Below, piece after piece: positions 8,898 to 19,416 of a stretch of DNA of 64,000 nucleotides. The notes below the pieces were generated by a model. That model worked only from the letters and a program-made list of their open reading frames with translations. It had not been told where the DNA came from and did not search any database. Origin of the DNA: Bradyrhizobium sp. AZCC 2176 (GTDB taxonomy: Bacteria > Pseudomonadota > Alphaproteobacteria > Rhizobiales > Xanthobacteraceae). Position 1 is the stretch's first letter. Every line of letters begins with the position of its first letter. The stretch spans positions 5,855,501 through 5,919,500 of the forward strand of contig NZ_JAZHRX010000001.1 in NCBI RefSeq assembly GCF_036924645.1, in the 5' to 3' direction. A program made the position numbers and the translations under genes.

Positions 8898-9019
8898 GAT
8901 TCAGCCTCCGAGATCGGGGCGCCGTGAGCAGAATCAATGTCCCCGTTGCCGCCCCGTGTCTTTCCTCGTTACCGAATAAGGCTGAGCCTTGTCCATCCGT
9001 GGCGCTTTTGCGGCGGAGC

Positions 9020-10444
9020 TTAGGCACACATCGGCGGTATTCTGTTCTTCCACGGCCGCTCCTGTTCGAGTTGCCCGGCCAGCCGGAACAGGGTCGCCTC
9101 ATCGCCAAACCTGGCCGAGAACATCATGCCGAGCGGCAATCCGGCCTTGTTCCAGGCTAACGGCACCGACATCGCCGGCTGTCCGGACATGTTGAACATG
9201 GCGGTCCCGGGCATATAGCGGCGCAGGATCGGGGCAATATGCGACAGATCCTCCGACATGGTGTTGAGTTCGCCGATCCGCAGCGGCGGCGAGCACAACG
9301 TCGGACACAGAAATACGTCGCAGCTCTCGAAGAAGGCGGCGAGGGCGCGTGAAATCTGAAAGGCCGCGAGCTGGGCCGCGACATAATCGGTCGAAGTTGT
9401 CTTCCTTGCGTTGTGTGCGCTTGCCAGCGTCAATATTTCAAAATCGTTTTCCGTTGCGTCTCGCCCGAGCCTTTGCTCGATCAGCCGCACCGTCAGCGCG
9501 GTGTTGCCGCCGACAATGGTGGCCATGACCGCGGCCGGATCAGCGGCAAGCACCGGCGCCCGTTCCTCGACGTGATGGCCGAGCCCCGCCAGGAGGCCCG
9601 CGATCTCCCGCACGGCTGCCGCGATTTCCGGATCGATAGCGTCGCCATACGGCGATTTGTCGGTGAAGGCGATGCGGAGCCGGCCGGGATCGCGGCTGAC
9701 TTCCTGTGAAAACGGCCGTTCCGGAGGCGGCGCTACATAGGGGCTCGACGGTTCGGGACCGTGGATCGCATCCATCATGACCGCGCTGTCGCGCACGCTG
9801 ATGCTCACGACATGACCGCAGGCGAATCCACCCCAGCCTTCACCGCGATCGGGGCCGAGCGGATTGCGGGCGCGGGTCGGTTTCAAGCCGAACACGCCGG
9901 AAGCGGAGGCGGGAATCCGGATTGAGCCGCCGCCGTCGCTGGCATGCGCGACGGGGAGGATGCGGGCGGCGACCGCCGCCGCCGCGCCGCCCGATGACCC
10001 GCCGGAAGAATGCTCGAGATTCCAGGGATTGCGGGTCGGCCCGTGCAGTCGCGACTCCGTCGTCGGCATCAGGCCGAATTCGGGACTGGCGCTCTTGCCG
10101 AAGATCGAGACGCCGGTATCGAGGAAACGGTGCGCCAGCGTGCCGCTGTGGTCGGCCACAAAATCCTTCAGGACCGTGGCGCCTGAGGTCGTGCGCGTTC
10201 CCTCCAGGAGGTCGAGGTCCTTCAGGAGGAACGGGACGCCGGTAAAGGGACCGTCGGGCAGGCCGCGCTCGATCTGGCGTTCGGCATAGTCGTAATGCTT
10301 GACGACGACCGCGTTGATCTGTGGATCAACCTTCGCGGTACGGGCGATGGCCTCGTCGAGCAATTGCTTGGCCGAGACCTGTTTGTTCCGAACCAGTTCG
10401 GCAAGGCCAACCGCGTCGTAATTGCCGTATTCCTTGAAGGCCAT
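9020..10444 (-). CDS. Amidase (amidase-signature family)
   Basis: 474-residue hydrolase with the Ser-cisSer-Lys triad of the amidase-signature family. The Lys lies in P-F-L-L-K-D-L near residue 75, the Gly/Ser-rich signature SSGGSSGGAAAAVAAR near 150, and the nucleophile in DGGGSIRIPAS near 175. Relatives cleave aryl amides, 6-aminohexanoate cyclic dimer or acyl-glutamine-type bonds; the substrate here is not readable. It is the last gene of the minus-strand run behind a sugar-type ABC transporter and a D-2-hydroxyacid dehydrogenase, suggesting it processes the imported compound. ATG 10444 is preferred over 10450 because it starts at the conserved MAFKEYG. Confidence 0.88.
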   Translation of the reverse strand: MAFKEYGNYDAVGLAELVRNKQVSAKQLLDEAIARTAKVDPQINAVVVKHYDYAERQIERGLPDGPFTGVPFLLKDLDLLEGTRTTSGATVLKDFVADHSGTLAHRFLDTGVSIFGKSASPEFGLMPTTESRLHGPTRNPWNLEHSSGGSSGGAAAAVAARILPVAHASDGGGSIRIPASASGVFGLKPTRARNPLGPDRGEGWGGFACGHVVSISVRDSAVMMDAIHGPEPSSPYVAPPPERPFSQEVSRDPGRLRIAFTDKSPYGDAIDPEIAAAVREIAGLLAGLGHHVEERAPVLAADPAAVMATIVGGNTALTVRLIEQRLGRDATENDFEILTLASAHNARKTTSTDYVAAQLAAFQISRALAAFFESCDVFLCPTLCSPPLRIGELNTMSEDLSHIAPILRRYMPGTAMFNMSGQPAMSVPLAWNKAGLPLGMMFSARFGDEATLFRLAGQLEQERPWKNRIPPMCA

Positions 10445-10511
10445 GCGCATACCTCGCTTGCCGGCCGGCCGGTGGCCCGACCGCGCCCTGGGTCATTGAC
10501 TTGCGGACGAT

Positions 10512-11501
10512 CTAGCTGAGCACGTCCTGATTGATCACGTTCTGGCGCAACGGATCGCCATCCAGCACGCTCAGAATGTTGCGGGCGGTCTGCTCGCTCA
10601 TCCGGTCCACGGCTTCCACCGTGACGCCAGCGACATGCGGCGCCATGATGACGTTCGGCAAGGCGAGCAATGCCTGGCCGGCCGGCGGCGGCTCCTGCTC
10701 GAAAACGTCGAGGCCCGCACCGGCAAGCTTGCCGGAAACCAGCGCTGTGTGCAGGGCGGCCTCGTCGACGATTCCGCCGCGCGCCGTGTTGATCAGATAG
10801 GCTGATGGTTTCATCCGCTTCAGCCTGTCGGCATTGAGCATGCCGACCGTCTCCGGATTCTTCGGGCAATGGATGCTGACGAAGTCGGCGCGCGGCAGCG
10901 CAGCGTTGAGGTCGGCGACCGGTTCGTAGCCGGCGGCCTTGATGTCTGCGGCGGACTTGTAGGGGTCGAAAACCAGGACGTTCATTTCCATCGCGAGGCA
11001 GCGCTTGGCGGTGCGCGTGCCGATGCGGCCAAAACCAATGATCAGAACCGTCTTGCCGAACAGGTCGTAGGGCAGCATTCCGAGCCTATCGGCCCATTTG
11101 TCGTCTCTGACGAGCGAATGCATTTCCGTTGCGCGCTTGGCGAGCGTTAGCATCATGAACAGGGCATGTTCGGCAACGGACGGCGAATTGGCGGTGCCCG
11201 CCACCATCAGCGGGACCCTGCGGCGGCTGAGTGCGGGGACGTCGACGGCGTCGAACCCGACGCCGATCCGGGTCACCACCAGCATGTCTTTCGAGGCTTC
11301 GAGTTCGGGCTCGCCGAAACGGGTGCCGCCGAGGGCGACGCCGTGGACCGGCGCATGCGCCTTCAGCTTGGCTTCGAAATCCTTCTGCGAAATCATGTTG
11401 GGAAATTCGACGAGTTCGATGTCGTCCCGCGCGTGAAGCAGCGCTCGTCCCGGTTGCGACATCGATTCCGTGACGAAGATTTTCTTCTTGTTGGTAGTCA
11501 T
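10512..11501 (-). CDS. D-isomer-specific 2-hydroxyacid dehydrogenase
   Basis: 329-residue NAD(P)-dependent oxidoreductase that interconverts a 2-hydroxyacid and a 2-keto acid. The Rossmann motif is IIGFGRIGTRTAKR near residue 155. The catalytic Arg is in NTARGGIVDE, the Glu in GLDVFEQEPPP and the His in MAPHVAGVT, so all three are present. It lies between the ABC ATPase gene (31 bases upstream) and the amidase gene on the same strand. Together they suggest use of a hydroxyacid- or amide-containing substrate. The precise substrate is unknown. Confidence 0.9.
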   Translation of the reverse strand: MTTNKKKIFVTESMSQPGRALLHARDDIELVEFPNMISQKDFEAKLKAHAPVHGVALGGTRFGEPELEASKDMLVVTRIGVGFDAVDVPALSRRRVPLMVAGTANSPSVAEHALFMMLTLAKRATEMHSLVRDDKWADRLGMLPYDLFGKTVLIIGFGRIGTRTAKRCLAMEMNVLVFDPYKSAADIKAAGYEPVADLNAALPRADFVSIHCPKNPETVGMLNADRLKRMKPSAYLINTARGGIVDEAALHTALVSGKLAGAGLDVFEQEPPPAGQALLALPNVIMAPHVAGVTVEAVDRMSEQTARNILSVLDGDPLRQNVINQDVLS

Positions 11502-11532
11502 TTCCTGCCCTTGATCTCCAGCAATTGCGTCG

Positions 11533-12633
<1,101 letters not shown>

Positions 12634-12637
12634 GAGA

Positions 12638-13552
12638 TCAACCCTTTGTCGCACCGGCGGTCAGGCCGGCAATGTAATAGTCCATCAGGAAAGCGTAGAT
12701 GATCAGCGGAGGCGCGGCACCGAGCAGGGCGCCGGTCATGATCTGGCCCCAGTTGAACACGTCACCCTTGATCAACGTGGTGATGATGCCGACCGGCAGC
12801 ACAAGCTGGTCGGTGGATGTCGTGAACACCAGCGGATAGAGGAACTGCGCCCACGAGACCGTGAAGGCAAAGATAGTCGCGGCGATCAGACCGGGCATCG
12901 CGACCGGAATGAAGATGCGCGTCAACGTCTGAAACCAGGACGCGCCATCGATAATGGCAGCCTCGTCGAGCTCCTTGGGGATAGACGCGAAATAGCCGAT
13001 CATGATCCAGGTACAGAACGGCACCGTGAGCGTCGGATAAACGATCAGCAGCACGTACCACCGGTTGATCAACTGAATCCCGGTCCAATCGCCAAAGGCC
13101 GCGAACATCTTGAACAGCGGCAGAAACAGCAGCGTATCGGGGATGAGATAGGTCAGAAAGACGCCGGTCGCGAGCGTCGCCGATCCCCAGAACCGCATGC
13201 GAGACAGCGCGAAGGCCGCGGGCACGCTGATCAGCATGGTGATCGTCACCACGATGATCGATACCCATGCCGAATTCCAAAAGAACGTCAGGAACTGGTT
13301 CGATGTCAGCAATCCGACGTAATTTGAAAGGGTTGGATGGAATACCCACCACGGATTGGTCGCCGCCGAGATTTCGGCGCTGCTCTTCAACGAGGTGATC
13401 AGCATATAGAGCGGAGGCACCAGCGAGAAGATCGCAAACAGGACGAGAAAGAAGTATGACCATCGCAGCGCCCACGTCCGGTCGCGGCTTATACTGCCGT
13501 ATTTGACCTTGCGGGTTGGCGCAGCCTTGTCGATCACAACGGAGCTTGTCAT
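12638..13552 (-). CDS. Carbohydrate-type ABC permease (MalG-like)
   Basis: 304-residue inner-membrane protein with six predicted membrane helices, the first being [19 protein letters not shown]. The cytoplasmic EAA loop reads [12 protein letters not shown] near residue 195, which docks the ATPase. It is the second permease of the heterodimer, its ATG overlapping the preceding permease stop by one base (TGATG). Confidence 0.93.
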   Translation of the reverse strand: MTSSVVIDKAAPTRKVKYGSISRDRTWALRWSYFFLVLFAIFSLVPPLYMLITSLKSSAEISAATNPWWVFHPTLSNYVGLLTSNQFLTFFWNSAWVSIIVVTITMLISVPAAFALSRMRFWGSATLATGVFLTYLIPDTLLFLPLFKMFAAFGDWTGIQLINRWYVLLIVYPTLTVPFCTWIMIGYFASIPKELDEAAIIDGASWFQTLTRIFIPVAMPGLIAATIFAFTVSWAQFLYPLVFTTSTDQLVLPVGIITTLIKGDVFNWGQIMTGALLGAAPPLIIYAFLMDYYIAGLTAGATKG

Positions 13553-14487
13553 CAGGCTTCATTCCCGCGTTTGTTGATGTCACGGAGAATGAAGATCGCC
13601 GCGATCGCCAGTATCGGAAACATGAACAGCGAGACGCTGGCGCCGAGCGGAATGTCACCGCCCTCAATACCGAGGCGGAACGCCCAGGTCGCGAAAATAT
13701 GCGTGTGATCCAGCGGACCGCCGGCGGTCAGGATTCGAACGATATCGAAATTCGCGAAGGTGACGATCAGCGAGAACAGCGTCGTGATCGCGATGATGTT
13801 GCGCATCATTGGCAGCGTCACATACCAGATCCGCTGCCACCAGTTGGCGCCGTCGATCGCCGCTGCCTCATAGAGCTGCTCGGGCACCGACTTCAGTGCA
13901 GCCAGGTACATGATCATGAAGAATGGCGCACCATACCAGACGTTGACCAGGATGACCGAGAAGCGCGCCCAGACGGCATCGCCGGTCCAGGGGATCGGTC
14001 CGATGCCGAAGAATGAAAGCGTATAGTTGAAGGCACTGTAGGAGGGGTCGAACAGCCAAAGCCAGGCGAGCGTGCTCATCGCCGGTGGAATAACCCACGG
14101 CACCAGCAGCATTCCACGCCACTTGCGTTGACCCTTAGCGGGAATGTTGTGAACGAAATGCGCGACGACAAAACCGATCAGCGCCTTGAAGGCGACGGCG
14201 GTGATGGCAAAGATGCACGATTGCTGCACCACCAGCCAAAATGTTTGCCGTTTGAACAGGAATTCAAAGTTCCCCAAGCCAACGAAGCGTTGCATCGACT
14301 TGTTCAGGGTCGCCAGATGCAGCGAATAGAAAGCCGGATAAAGAACCAGAATTGCGATCAAGAGGATCAGCGGCAGAGTCATGAGGAAAGCCGCCGTGGA
14401 CTTTCGCTTCATGGTGGTTCGCAGGCTTGAGCGCCTTCGCGTCCCGGCACCAGCAGCGCGGTTCGACTGAAGTGTGACATCGACCAT
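13552..14487 (-). CDS. Carbohydrate-type ABC permease (MalF-like)
   Basis: 311-residue inner-membrane permease. After a basic N-terminus, the first helix is AAFLMTLPLILLIAILVLYPAF shortened by a turn, and the EAA loop reads EQLYEAAAIDGANWW near residue 205. It pairs with the MalG-like permease encoded next. It is separated from the solute-binding protein gene by about 126 bases, room for a processing site or attenuator that keeps the binding protein more abundant; this last point is inference. Confidence 0.93.
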   Translation of the reverse strand: MVDVTLQSNRAAGAGTRRRSSLRTTMKRKSTAAFLMTLPLILLIAILVLYPAFYSLHLATLNKSMQRFVGLGNFEFLFKRQTFWLVVQQSCIFAITAVAFKALIGFVVAHFVHNIPAKGQRKWRGMLLVPWVIPPAMSTLAWLWLFDPSYSAFNYTLSFFGIGPIPWTGDAVWARFSVILVNVWYGAPFFMIMYLAALKSVPEQLYEAAAIDGANWWQRIWYVTLPMMRNIIAITTLFSLIVTFANFDIVRILTAGGPLDHTHIFATWAFRLGIEGGDIPLGASVSLFMFPILAIAAIFILRDINKRGNEA

Positions 14488-14613
14488 GACGCATCGTCCT
14501 CGCGGGATGTATCACCGGGAAGACGGCGCTGGCCGATTTCCTGGTGCTGACAGAGTAGTGAATCCGCGCCGCGGCAGCGCGCTCGGATGGCTGCCGCGGC
14601 GAAGTCCTTCGCC

Positions 14614-15954
14614 TCAGCTCCGCATGAAGCCTTCGCACTCGCCTTCCGCCCAGGCGAGCGTGCTTTCCATCTTTTCCCCCTGACCGTAGCGCAGGCACAT
14701 TTTCGTCAGCGTAGCCTGCACGTAGATCTGCTGAGCTATCTTCGGCGGGGCCGGCGAGGCCGCGATCGACAGCGTCTGATGGTTGAAGGGGTTGGGGTAG
14801 TGATAGAGGGTGCCCTTCGGTGGCCCTTCCTCGGCCCAGGTCTTCAGCGTCGTCAGTTTCTCGTATGCCGGCAGGTCGTATCCGCCGCTGGCTGCAACGA
14901 GTTTCTCGATCGAGGTTGGCTGCGAGAGGTGCGTAATGAGGCTCTTCGCGGCGGCCTTGTTCTTGGAGAAGCTCCACACTGCCAGGAAGTAGGGAAGGTG
15001 CGGCGCAAAGCGGCCCTTCGGTCCCTTCGGAAAACCGTGCGTCCAACACTGTTCGGCCACCTGCGGTGCATCGCGCTTGGCGACAGCCCATGCGCTTGGC
15101 GGGTTCATGATCATGGCGCCCTTACCGGACACCAGCCACCTGTTGTTCGAGGCATCATCCCATGCACCTACATCGGGCGGGAGGAACGCGATCAGCTTCT
15201 TGTAGTACTCGAGCGCCTGCCGCACCTCGTCGGTCTTGACCGTCAGGTTGCCCTTGGCATCGACAAGCTGCGCGCCGAAGGACTGGAAGATCGCGCCCGC
15301 CGTGTCGACGGAGTCGGAGGTTTCGCCCAAGCCGATCCCGAAGGGAACGCCTCCTTTGAAGCAGGCTTCCGCAGCCTTCAGGAAGGTATCGGTTGTCCAG
15401 TTGTCCGCCTTCGGCTGGGAGCCGGCGGGATACATTTCCTGCACGTCGATATTGGCGAATTTCTTCATCAGATCGATGCGGGTGCAGGGTCCCTTGATCT
15501 GGCTGCCGATGCAGAAGGGAACAGCATGCCATTTGCCATTGAGCTGGCCGAGATACTTCACCGTGTCGTTGACCGCGCCGTTCTGCGCAATCAGCGGCGT
15601 CATGACGTCGTTCATCGGCTCGAGCAGCTCAGTTTGAGCGTGCGGCCACCAGGTCGGCATCGCAAGAATATCGTGGCCAGACTTCGCTTGAGCCTCGGCG
15701 GCGATAGTGATCTCGTTTTTCCTGCCGTTGCTGGTAATGTAGTCGATCTTGACTTCGACCTTCTCCTTGTCGGCCCATTCTTTGACGAGGTCCGTGGACG
15801 CGTTGTTGGCGCCGGGCACCCAGTGGTCCCAGAACCCCATCGAAAGCGATCCTGCAGCGTGGGCGCCACGCACATAAGGCGCGGTGACGAGGGCTGCGGA
15901 TGACAGCGCAGTAGCAGCAATGAATTGTCGGCGAGAAAGCTTCTTGCGTGACAT
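14614..15954 (-). CDS. ABC extracellular solute-binding protein, Tat-exported
   Basis: 446-residue family-1 type binding protein. It starts with a twin-arginine signal, L-S-R-R-Q-F-I-A-A-T, followed by a hydrophobic stretch and cleavage near GAHA. The mature part opens SLSMGFWDHWVPGANN. The long open frame upstream to 16281 is not coding: the ATG at 15954 has an AGAGGAAA site and begins the signal peptide. First gene of the run binding protein - permease - permease - ATPase - dehydrogenase - amidase. Ligand unknown; a sugar or polyol would be the default for the family, but the downstream amidase argues for something nitrogen-containing. Confidence 0.92.
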   Translation of the reverse strand: MSRKKLSRRQFIAATALSSAALVTAPYVRGAHAAGSLSMGFWDHWVPGANNASTDLVKEWADKEKVEVKIDYITSNGRKNEITIAAEAQAKSGHDILAMPTWWPHAQTELLEPMNDVMTPLIAQNGAVNDTVKYLGQLNGKWHAVPFCIGSQIKGPCTRIDLMKKFANIDVQEMYPAGSQPKADNWTTDTFLKAAEACFKGGVPFGIGLGETSDSVDTAGAIFQSFGAQLVDAKGNLTVKTDEVRQALEYYKKLIAFLPPDVGAWDDASNNRWLVSGKGAMIMNPPSAWAVAKRDAPQVAEQCWTHGFPKGPKGRFAPHLPYFLAVWSFSKNKAAAKSLITHLSQPTSIEKLVAASGGYDLPAYEKLTTLKTWAEEGPPKGTLYHYPNPFNHQTLSIAASPAPPKIAQQIYVQATLTKMCLRYGQGEKMESTLAWAEGECEGFMRS

Positions 15955-16383
15955 GGTGTTTCCTCTTTGCTTGCTTTTTTGTTGTCGTCTTGTCGTTCCT
16001 CTTCTTATCTTGTCGGCATTCACGCGATCGCGCCGATCGGGGATGGCGTGCGCCTCGCGGAGATTTGGTTGCGCAATCAGAACAGAATTAAACGCGTCTG
16101 TCGAGAAATGACATCTGCGACGTTCTAGAACTAACGTTGCGTTCAAATTTCCAGCCATCGGAATTCTGTAATGCCGCTCTGCACGGCATATTGCGTTGCA
16201 CACGCCGTCACGACCGCGAGAGAGTTTAGGATTGCGGTGGTGCCGCGGGGTTCCTGTTCCATGGGTTTGGCGCACCGGCACCGGCGAATACGGTCAGCGC
16301 CGCAGCTAGACTTGCGCGTCGCTGAGACGATAAGATTCGGATTCGAGGATGCCAGTGCCGGCTAACGACTACGGAGATCAATA
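15955..16383. other. 429-bp divergent intergenic region
   Basis: Between the minus-strand solute-binding protein gene and the plus-strand LTxxQ protein gene. It should hold both promoters. Short ORFs on either strand are not convincing. I see a T-rich patch near 15965-16015 close to the binding-protein start and no clear operator. Confidence 0.5.
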
Positions 16384-17133
16384 ATGAGGAGTCCGACATC
16401 CAAACTGCGCACGCGGTGGAAAGTGTGCGCGGCCATGGGGTTGGCCGCTATCATGCTTCTCAACGCGCCGAAGCCTGTGGACGCGCAGGTGGTTCAGGGT
16501 GTCGAGAAGGGCGCCCGCGAGGGTAACAGGGCGGCCGGACCGGTCGGCGGCGTACTTGGCGGGGCCATCGGCGGCGTCGTTGGCGTCGTGACCGGAGTCA
16601 CCGGCGTGCTGACCGGCGCAACAGGCAGCAAGTCTGGTCCGGCGCCGGCGGCAAAAGAAAGCAAACAGGGAGAAAGCAAGCAGGGCGACGCAGCGAAGCC
16701 GGCGAAGGGAGCCAAGGGTGGCAAGAAGGAAGCGGCCAAACAACAGGCCGCCGCTACCCAAGCCGCCGCGCCGCAACTGACGGCCGAACAGATCGTCACC
16801 AACAGCGACGCCAATATCGAGCGGATCAAGAAGGAGCTAAACCTCACGCCTGAACAGGAGAAGCATTGGGCCGGGTTCAATAGTGCGATGCACTATCTCG
16901 GTCACAATGGCGCCGATCGCCTCAACCTGCGCATTGCGCGCGCCAAGCGCGATCCGCCCGATGACATCATCGAGCAGATGCGCAATGAAGCCCAATTTCT
17001 CAACGATCGCGCCGTCGACCAGCGCAACGTGGCCGATGCGGCCGAGCCGCTGTTCGCCAGTCTGAACGACAGGCAAAAGGCGGTCTTCATTCAGGAAATG
17101 GTCAATCTGAGCCACGAGCGCGGGCTCGACTAG
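16384..17133 (+). CDS. Periplasmic LTxxQ-motif protein (Spy/CpxP-like), with Gly- and Lys-rich regions
   Basis: 249 residues. A signal peptide (AAMGLAAIMLLNAPKPVDA) is followed by a Gly/Val-rich stretch (residues about 55-80, GGVLGGAIGGVVGVVTGVTG) that resembles glycine-zipper segments. Next comes a Lys/Ala/Gly-rich low-complexity linker. The C-terminal helical domain carries L-T-P-E-Q-E-K-H-W near residue 158 and matches the LTxxQ family of periplasmic chaperone or stress proteins. A GGAGA site precedes the ATG. Relatives respond to envelope stress; the role here is inferred from the motif only. Confidence 0.75.
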   Translation: MRSPTSKLRTRWKVCAAMGLAAIMLLNAPKPVDAQVVQGVEKGAREGNRAAGPVGGVLGGAIGGVVGVVTGVTGVLTGATGSKSGPAPAAKESKQGESKQGDAAKPAKGAKGGKKEAAKQQAAATQAAAPQLTAEQIVTNSDANIERIKKELNLTPEQEKHWAGFNSAMHYLGHNGADRLNLRIARAKRDPPDDIIEQMRNEAQFLNDRAVDQRNVADAAEPLFASLNDRQKAVFIQEMVNLSHERGLD

Positions 17134-17147
17134 CGGGCCGGCCGGAC

Positions 17148-17204
17148 GAATAGCCGGGTACGCATGCCTTGGGGTAGGTTGAAAGGCGCGGCACCCGGCT
17201 ATTC
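17148..17204. repeat. Inverted repeat after the LTxxQ gene
   Basis: Arms GAATAGCCGGGT (17148-17159) and ACCCGGCTATTC (17193-17204) are perfectly complementary, with a 33-base loop. It lies 15 bases behind the stop at 17133. There is no T-run, so it is a possible transcript-end structure rather than a classic terminator. The rest of the 17134-17433 spacer holds only the hairpin at 17373. Confidence 0.5.
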
Positions 17205-17372
17205 TGCCGCAGCGGCGCGGCTTCTCCCAATCTCATTGCAATGATGATGAAACCCTGACGGACTCGCGCCTTACTGATGGCTGACTTGCGGCGTTGTCGG
17301 GAACTTCATTCTTTGACGGGCAGTGTGGCGCCCCAAACACCATTGCGCCTTGGCACCGCAGCACCGAAAACC

Positions 17373-17401
17373 AATTCGGCGGGGTCGGATGCCGCCGAAT
17401 T
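17373..17401 (-). terminator. Likely intrinsic terminator of the VOC gene
   Basis: A 10-bp perfect stem, AATTCGGCGG with CCGCCGAATT, and a 9-base loop, 33 bases past the stop of the minus-strand VOC gene. On the minus strand the stem is followed by a T-rich GGTTTTC, in keeping with rho-independent termination. Confidence 0.55.
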
Positions 17402-17433
17402 AAGCTCCGGACCCCATTGATGGTAGCGGAGCC

Positions 17434-17835
17434 TCAGCTTTTCGGAAAATTCAGTTCGACGCCGACGCCATCGGGATCGTAGAGGAAGAATTGCGTATCG
17501 CCGGTCCGCGGCACGATGCTCTCGCGGAATTTGACGCCTTTCGACTGCAGGCGCTTGCGCATACCATCGGCATCGGTTGCCGCAAAGGCGATGTGGTCAA
17601 GCCGTCCGGTATCCTCGTACTTCTTCTCCGTACCGCGCACGACGATGCCCTCGCGCGGCTTGCGCGTGCCCATCAGATGTACCGTGGCGGTGCCGCCGGA
17701 ATAGAGCCAGTAGCCGGGGAAGTCGAGCGGAGGGCGGTCGCCGTTCTCCAGGCCCAGCACGTCGCAGTAGAAATCCTTGGTGCGCTCAAGGTCAGATGGT
17801 TCGATGGTGTAGTGCTGCAATCCGCCAAGTCCCAT
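17434..17835 (-). CDS. VOC family (glyoxalase/dioxygenase-fold) protein
   Basis: 133-residue single-module vicinal-oxygen-chelate protein. The N-terminal beta-alpha unit starts LQHYTIEPSDLERTKDFYCD with a metal-ligand His, and the C-terminal unit ends FLYDPDGVGVELNFP with the metal-ligand Glu. Middle section HLMGTRKP and LDHIAFAATD supply further ligands. Such proteins act as glyoxalases, extradiol dioxygenases or resistance proteins. The neighbour upstream is a flavin-dependent acyl-CoA dehydrogenase-like enzyme, which hints at aromatic or xenobiotic breakdown, though the two genes are separated by a repeat. Confidence 0.85.
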   Translation of the reverse strand: MGLGGLQHYTIEPSDLERTKDFYCDVLGLENGDRPPLDFPGYWLYSGGTATVHLMGTRKPREGIVVRGTEKKYEDTGRLDHIAFAATDADGMRKRLQSKGVKFRESIVPRTGDTQFFLYDPDGVGVELNFPKS

Positions 17836-17850
17836 GGTCGTTCTCCCATA

Positions 17851-17947
17851 GCGTTTTCGAGCGAAGTGGATACCGGTTCGCGTGAAGAAAACGCGTCAAA
17901 ATAAGAATCCAGAGCTTCGGTTCTGGTTCGATCAGAACCGAAGCTCT
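17851..17947. repeat. Two-hairpin palindromic repeat overlapping a stop codon
   Basis: First hairpin: GCGTTTTC (17851-17858) against GAAAACGC (17887-17894), with an inner CGAAGTGGATACCGGTTCG section. Second hairpin: AGAGCTTCGGTTCTG (17911-17925) against CAGAACCGAAGCTCT (17933-17947), a perfect 15-bp stem. The last bases, CTCTA, provide the TAG stop of the minus-strand gene ending at 17946. The sequence style matches intergenic repeats of Bradyrhizobium. It may also terminate that transcript. Confidence 0.8.
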
Positions 17948-19172
17948 AGACAAAGCTGAGGTCGGTATCGACGCCCATCATCCAGGCGCCGACAGTTTCA
18001 AAGTGCCTGAGCTGGCCCTGCAACTGCTGGGTCACGGTATGGATGTCGCGGAAGCGCCGCTCCAGCGGATGGTTCTCGAAGATCGCGGTGGCGCCTGCGG
18101 CGTTGTAGGCGAAGTCGACAGCCTCGCGCGCCTTGTGAATGGCGTGGGTGGAGGCCATGCGGATGTTCATGCGCTGCGCCACCGTGATGGTCGCGCCCGC
18201 GCGGAGGTCTTTCCAGGTGTCGGCCATCGACTGCAACACGTAGCCGCGCGCGGCGCGGAGATTGACTTCCGCCTGGGCGAGGTTGCACTGAACCACGGCA
18301 TTGTCCCGCAACGACGCCCTCGCGCCACGCGGCACCTTGTTGCGCATCGTCTCGACGAAATTGTCGAGCGCGGTGCGGGCAATGCCGCAGGCGACGCCGG
18401 CGAAACCCACCTGGTAACAGGTGTGATTGCTCATGCGGTAGAGCGGGCCGCGCTCGCGGCATTCCCGGTCGAACTCACGGGTGATCGAATGGTCTGCGCG
18501 TACGAAGAAGTCAGTGAGCGCGAATTGGTCGCTGGCGGTGCCGCGCAGGCCAACGGTGTTCCAGATATCCGTCCACTCGACATCTTCGGAGCGGACCAGC
18601 ATGGTACGTTCGAGCGGGACGCCGTTGGCGTCGTATTTGGGCGAACCGTCGGCTGCATGGATCGGGCAGTGTGCCCCGAGCCAGGTCGCATGCCGGCCGC
18701 CGGATGCAAAGGACCACACGCCGGTCACGCGGTAGCCGCCCTCGCATTCGACCGCGCGAACCCTGGGGCCGGGCCCCCACGCCAGCACCGCGCGCGGATC
18801 GGCGAAGATCGCCTGTGCCACCGGCAGATCGAGATAGGCTGCCGACATCGCGCAACCGCCGGCCTGGCTGAGGCACCAGGCGGTAGAGGCATCAGCCTTA
18901 GCGATGGTTTCGATGACGTGGAAAAAAGTTACGGGATCGGTTTCGATCCCGTTGGTCGAGCGGGGCAACAACAGGCGGAACAATTGCGCGTCATGCAGCC
19001 TGTCGAGCAGTGCGGGCGGCAGCCGACGAGTGGTCTCGATCTCGTCGGAAGCTGCCGCGACATCAGAACGGATGGCCTCGGCCCGGGCGATCACCGCCTG
19101 GTCGCCGGCAAGATCGGGAGAGTCTGCAATCGGTGTATTCAAGACCATGCCCGCCGGTCCCATCTCGTCCAT
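17946..19172 (-). CDS. Acyl-CoA dehydrogenase-fold flavin enzyme (HsaA/monooxygenase-like)
   Basis: About 408 residues from the ATG at 19172 (other candidates 19163 and 19148; longer upstream frames look non-coding). It belongs to the acyl-CoA dehydrogenase superfamily group that includes flavin-dependent monooxygenases such as HsaA and the oxygenase components of two-component systems. The N-terminal helical domain includes ETTRRLPPALLDRLHDAQLF. The middle beta domain has YRVTGVWSFASGGRHATWLG and the C-terminal helical domain ends RRFRDIHTVTQQLQGQLRHFE. A partner flavin reductase is not seen nearby. Substrate unknown; desulfurisation or aromatic hydroxylation are possibilities. Confidence 0.8.
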   Translation of the reverse strand: MDEMGPAGMVLNTPIADSPDLAGDQAVIARAEAIRSDVAAASDEIETTRRLPPALLDRLHDAQLFRLLLPRSTNGIETDPVTFFHVIETIAKADASTAWCLSQAGGCAMSAAYLDLPVAQAIFADPRAVLAWGPGPRVRAVECEGGYRVTGVWSFASGGRHATWLGAHCPIHAADGSPKYDANGVPLERTMLVRSEDVEWTDIWNTVGLRGTASDQFALTDFFVRADHSITREFDRECRERGPLYRMSNHTCYQVGFAGVACGIARTALDNFVETMRNKVPRGARASLRDNAVVQCNLAQAEVNLRAARGYVLQSMADTWKDLRAGATITVAQRMNIRMASTHAIHKAREAVDFAYNAAGATAIFENHPLERRFRDIHTVTQQLQGQLRHFETVGAWMMGVDTDLSFV

Positions 19173-19416
19173 GTGCCTGTCATTGGTGGAAAAGCTATCG
19201 TGCCATCGTCGCGATCGGCAAGTCCATGGTGACGCGGAGCACATCTGCGAATAAGCGGTTGGGATTTCGTGCCGCTCTGCACAATGGAGCCCGAATACGA
19301 TCGCCTTCCGCACGCCGCGCTTAATTCCCATTTCCCCGGGCGCACGCGCCGACTTGTTTAAGTTTTTGCGCTAGTCTGGCGGTTTGGCCGCGATCGATCG
19401 GGACGGAACGGACGGA

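Noticed and set aside
15955-16281. N-terminal extension of the ABC solute-binding protein by 109 codons
   Set aside because: The twin-arginine signal peptide begins at 15954 with its own ribosome site; the extension would bury it.
18003-19232. 409-codon plus-strand open frame
   Set aside because: Antisense to the acyl-CoA dehydrogenase-like gene, which has clear family motifs.
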